Below, in pieces: positions 7,301-8,918 of a stretch of 8,918 bases of DNA. Origin of the DNA: Anaerolineae bacterium (lineage in GTDB: Bacteria > Chloroflexota > Anaerolineae > 4572-78 > NAK82). Numbering within the stretch: position 1 is the stretch's first letter; each line of letters opens with the position of its first letter. The translations under genes were made by a program, and so were the position numbers. The notes under the pieces were generated by a model. It did no database searches and was not told the origin of the DNA. It saw only the letters and a program-made list of their open reading frames with translations. The DNA lies in assembly GCA_025062175.1 (NCBI GenBank), contig JANXAX010000079.1, positions 1-8,918 of the forward strand, written 5' to 3'.

Positions 7301-7709
7301 GCTGCGCCTGCGCCCCATCCTGATGACGACAGCCGCGCTGGTGTTTGCGTTGCTGCCCTTGCTGTTCAACATCGGCGCCGGTTCCGAAGTTCGTGCCCCT
7401 CTGGCCGCCGTGGTCATCGGTGGCAACATTTCTTCAACCTTATTGACACTCATCCTGGTGCCGGTGGTGTACACCTTCCTCGACGGCGGCAGCAATTTGG
7501 CGCGCCGTATCGTGCGTCGCATCTTGGGCACTGAGCCTGAAGTTGAAGCAGCGCCGGAGGCGCCACAGCCAGCCGGACCTGCTCCCATGCCGCCGACACC
7601 GCCGGCGCCGCCACGGCCCCCGCGCCCACGACGGCCTGAGCCACAACCCCAGCCGGGCACGGCATCGTTCAACCCGTCATTGCCACAAAACGAACCGGAT
7701 AAAGGTTGA
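4314..7709 (+). CDS. RND-family (HAE1/AcrB-like) efflux pump permease
   Basis: A 1131-residue inner-membrane pump that uses the proton gradient to expel drugs, detergents or lipids and works as a trimer with the adaptor encoded just upstream. It has the duplicated RND layout: TM1 (about 10-30), a large external porter loop, TM2-6 (about 345-497), TM7 (about 560-580), a second porter loop, and TM8-12 (about 898-1063). The proton-relay residues are present: the Asp pair D412-D413 in GILVDDSIVVLENIER (TM4), K967 in GIVTKNAILLVDF (TM10) and R1000 in LRLRPILMTT (TM11), matching AcrB D407/D408, K940 and R971. A porter loop contains a flexible Gly run (699-706). It is longer than AcrB (1049) because of a longer TM6-TM7 connector (501-556) and a 59-residue proline-rich C-terminus (1073-1131, 22 Pro). 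AAAGG at 4301-4305 sits 8 bases before the ATG. The family is certain; the substrate is unknown. Confidence 0.97.
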   Translation: MGLTRLAIRRPLTMLMIILALVVLGYRSLTLMQVDRYPKVDFPYVSVVTVFPGAGPEDVEDLIVKPIEDAVAGISGIDQIMSTAREGVGIVIIGFVEGTNGDQAAIDVERQIATIRGSLPPEAYDPAIIKADINAIPIMEIVLSGPQGQDELFDIAKNDVRPRLQAIKGVASVNISGGREREIQVEVDPTKLAAYRVSLENVQRALQANNLTFPVGAIDIGRQRTAVRAVGEFTALEQIENVVVSTGGGQSGTPVRPGQDVGGYVYLRDIATVKEGYKDRTQILRYNGIEAVSISVLKTSDANTIQVADAVHEVIEELNKELPTGAQMTIVIDDSKFTREAVAAVQEDLILAILITGLVMLVFLHTIRSTFIVVLAIPTSIMSTFIVMWALGFTLNTLTLLALTLTIGILVDDSIVVLENIERHLKMGKPPRQAALDGRSEIGLAAITITLADVVVYVPVAFAGGIIGQFFRSYGITIATTTLFSLFVSFTLTPMLAALWMRDESQPQPRPRGLRRVFSILFWPVSIVWKGFVSIWDAAFAGLARLYAATLRFFLHNWGTSFLAVFIAGLSLVAGAWLVLSGVVGSEFVPQEDDARFTVNIQMPAGTNLAATDQAARQVEQLILREVPETVAILTNVGSGGSVFGISTGGAANSATIRVRVVDKTQRQRSTVQIVEALRPLVQQIPEATISLNLTSSLGGGGGMGGTIQIQVYGEDPDRLIELANQVEAVMRTVPGTTDIQNLDAARAPEARLVVDRQRALDLGLAPAQVAGALRTALSGAKVGTFKQPGRPDVDITLRVNETARADLQKLAELPLSYRAGKEIRLAQVTTLESDLAPAIIKRTNRQRQLTVSSGVAGRASGDVTDDIEAAIRANVIFPEGYGFRLGGQAEAQRESFAELGSALILSIGLIYMLLVALFQSWLHPLAIMFSLPVSVVGAFGGLLITNNTLNIVSLLGIILLAGIVTKNAILLVDFTNVLRREHGYSRRDALVEAGRLRLRPILMTTAALVFALLPLLFNIGAGSEVRAPLAAVVIGGNISSTLLTLILVPVVYTFLDGGSNLARRIVRRILGTEPEVEAAPEAPQPAGPAPMPPTPPAPPRPPRPRRPEPQPQPGTASFNPSLPQNEPDKG
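7530..7706 (+). repeat. Proline-rich cytoplasmic tail of the RND pump
   Basis: The last 59 residues of the pump contain 22 prolines, with runs such as PMPPTPPAPPRPPRPRRPEP, and lie after TM12 on the cytoplasmic side. Acidic residues come first (EPEVEAAPEA) and basic ones later (RPPRPRR). Well-studied RND pumps end soon after TM12, so this is an added low-complexity segment. Its function is unknown. Confidence 0.75.
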
Positions 7710-7713
7710 TCGC

Positions 7714-7720
7714 AGAGGGG
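7714..7720 (+). promoter_or_regulatory. Ribosome-binding site of the SH3b lipoprotein gene
   Basis: AGAGGGG lies 9 bases before the ATG at 7730 and only a few bases after the pump's stop codon. It supports this start and co-translation with the pump. Confidence 0.65.
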
Positions 7721-7729
7721 AAATCAGCG

Positions 7730-8918
7730 ATGAAGACGAGATGGTACTGGTTGCTGCCCGTTCCCGTTCTGTTGGTCATTCTCTCGCTGGGTTGTCAGGC
7801 GTTACCTGTTCAGCTGAGCGGCCACGAGGCTGCCACACCCGAACAACGTCTCAACCTGGCGACTTGGCCAACACTGCCGCCCAGCACGCCGACGGCGACG
7901 CCGACACCCTTCCCCAAGGTGACCCTGCCGCCCACCCCGACGCGCGTCCCATCAGCACGCATCACCCCAACTGGGGTGGCGGCCGCAACGGATAGGCAGC
8001 TCTCCTTTTCGGGCAATCCGCAGGAACTGGTGGCACAGGTGGTGGCACTGAGCGGCGGTTTCACCCCGACCGGCGCCGCCACGGTCATCAGCGATGAAGT
8101 GCCTGTGCGTGAAGGACCGGGTGAGAGGTATCCGGCAGTGGGCACCGCTCGGGCGGGCGAGATGGCCGCTGTTTTGGGCAAAAATCGCGACGGCACCTGG
8201 CTATACGTGCTGACGCAGCGTACCGTGCAGGGCTGGATGCCCGCCGTCGCGCTGCGGGTGACCTTCTCGCTGATGGAGCCTCCGACCTTGGACGACCGGC
8301 CAGAGCCACCGAGCACCCCCCAATCGGCGCTGAGCGAATTGGTGAGCAAGCTGTCGCCAGTTGCCTCGGGCGTGGTCATCGCGGATGGTATGGTGGCCCG
8401 CCAGGGGCCTGGGACCAACTATGCCCGCGCGGCGGAGGTGGGCAAAGGAGAGTTGCTGGGCATCTTCGGCGTCAACGCCGGCAGGGACTGGGCCTATATC
8501 GTGACCATCTCCGGTGTGCTCGGATGGGTGCCAGTGGACGGATTGCGGGTCATCGGCTCCCTGGAAGAAGCACCGGTACTGCCGGCCAATCCGATCATGC
8601 GCCTGCCGACACAACCCAAGGCCACGCCTGCGACTCAGGCTGCGGTCCGCTCACTCTCCGTGAACCAGCTGGCTGAAGTCGCACAGGCGACAGTCAAAAG
8701 CGAACAATTGAATATGCGCCAAGGACCAGGGCCAGGTTATCGGGTGTTAAGAACTCTGCAACGTGGAGACAACCTGTCGATACGGGCGCTCAACAAGGCA
8801 CGTGACTGGGCTTTAGTGGTCACGGATGAGGGCAAACCCGGTTGGGTCTACCTGGAGTATCTGGATGTCACAGGTTCCTTAGAAGGTGCACCGGTGGTGC
8901 GCTCGGCCGCTCCCTCGG
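7730..8918 (+). CDS. Secreted lipoprotein with at least three SH3b domains, 3' end cut by the window edge
   Basis: The frame is open from ATG 7730 to the window end, giving 396 residues with no stop. The N-terminus is a lipoprotein signal: MKTR, a hydrophobic core and lipobox LSLGC with Cys22. A disordered Thr/Pro-rich linker follows (about 45-82, with STPTATPTP), which would hold the rest away from the membrane. Then come three bacterial SH3 domains (about 119-177, 215-275 and 321-381). Each has an R-x-GPG motif (R127, R224, R330), a core Trp (W157, W254, W360) and a GW motif (W169, W266, W372), at spacings of exactly 97 and 106. SH3b domains often bind peptidoglycan or other wall ligands; no catalytic domain such as amidase or NlpC/P60 is seen in the part present, but one could follow. 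It starts 20 bases after the RND pump, in the operon slot where a channel gene might be expected. The fold and export are well supported. A role in the pump is inferred. Confidence 0.92.
   Translation, partial: MKTRWYWLLPVPVLLVILSLGCQALPVQLSGHEAATPEQRLNLATWPTLPPSTPTATPTPFPKVTLPPTPTRVPSARITPTGVAAATDRQLSFSGNPQELVAQVVALSGGFTPTGAATVISDEVPVREGPGERYPAVGTARAGEMAAVLGKNRDGTWLYVLTQRTVQGWMPAVALRVTFSLMEPPTLDDRPEPPSTPQSALSELVSKLSPVASGVVIADGMVARQGPGTNYARAAEVGKGELLGIFGVNAGRDWAYIVTISGVLGWVPVDGLRVIGSLEEAPVLPANPIMRLPTQPKATPATQAAVRSLSVNQLAEVAQATVKSEQLNMRQGPGPGYRVLRTLQRGDNLSIRALNKARDWALVVTDEGKPGWVYLEYLDVTGSLEGAPVVRSAAPS
8015..8899 (+). repeat. Three tandem helix-plus-SH3b units
   Basis: Each unit has a short amphipathic stretch (PQELVAQVVALS at 97-108, ALSELVSKLSPVA at 200-212, VNQLAEVAQA at 311-320) followed by an SH3b domain. 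Units 2 and 3 also share a trailing GSLEEAPVL / GSLEGAPVV segment that unit 1 lacks. Units 2 and 3 therefore look like the more recent duplication. A fourth unit may lie beyond the window. Confidence 0.75.

Noticed and set aside
7265..7672. Gly/Arg-rich minus-strand frame at the end of the RND gene
   Set aside because: The Gly/Arg richness is simply the complement of the proline-rich tail codons.
7543..7995. 150-codon + strand frame across the RND-SH3b junction
   Set aside because: It overlaps both the end of the RND gene and the start of the SH3b lipoprotein in another frame. It lacks any signal or domain, whereas the frame from 7730 has a lipobox and SH3b motifs.
7530..8918. Direct binding between the pump's proline-rich tail and the SH3b domains
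   Set aside because: The tail should be cytoplasmic and the lipoprotein extracytoplasmic. Bacterial SH3b domains typically bind wall components rather than polyproline peptides.

Overview
The window is a compact run of six genes, all on the + strand, from a G+C-rich bacterium. It has no RNA genes, insertion sequences or CRISPR array. The likely source is a member of the Chloroflexota (Anaerolineae-like). This is an inference from style rather than a marker gene: Thr/Pro-rich linkers of the 'TPTATPTP' type behind a lipoprotein signal, serial bacterial SH3 domains, a lipoprotein-type RND adaptor with no outer-membrane channel gene beside it, and a large TPR protein next to a polyprenyl-phosphate sugar transferase.

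Region 1 (1-1958) is the end of a surface-polysaccharide or cell-wall locus. A TPR-repeat protein cut by the left edge overlaps by 4 bases (ATGA) a WecA/TagO-type undecaprenyl-phosphate sugar-1-phosphate transferase. Just after the transferase, a second reading frame (to 2104) still looks protein-like, so the transferase may be frameshifted near its C-terminus or a small remnant may lie there.

Region 2 (1959-2257) is the control region. It carries a near-perfect sigma-70-type promoter (TTGACA, 18 bp, TATAAT). A 15-bp imperfect dyad lies inside the promoter spacer, and AT-rich inverted repeats lie just downstream of the expected transcription start. I see no convincing terminator for region 1.

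Region 3 (2258-8918) is a tightly spaced operon with gaps of 18, 31 and 20 bases: a MarR-family regulator, a lipoprotein membrane-fusion (adaptor) protein, a 1131-residue RND (HAE1/AcrB-like) proton-driven efflux pump, and a secreted lipoprotein with at least three SH3b domains that runs off the right edge. The simplest reading is a ligand-responsive regulator that represses its own promoter and controls a multidrug or lipid efflux pump. The pump and adaptor come without a TolC-type channel, and the SH3b lipoprotein takes the third position. If the host has a single membrane, this could be a pump adapted to export at or through the cell wall, with the SH3b protein as a wall-binding accessory. 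That is a hypothesis and the most interesting idea in the window.
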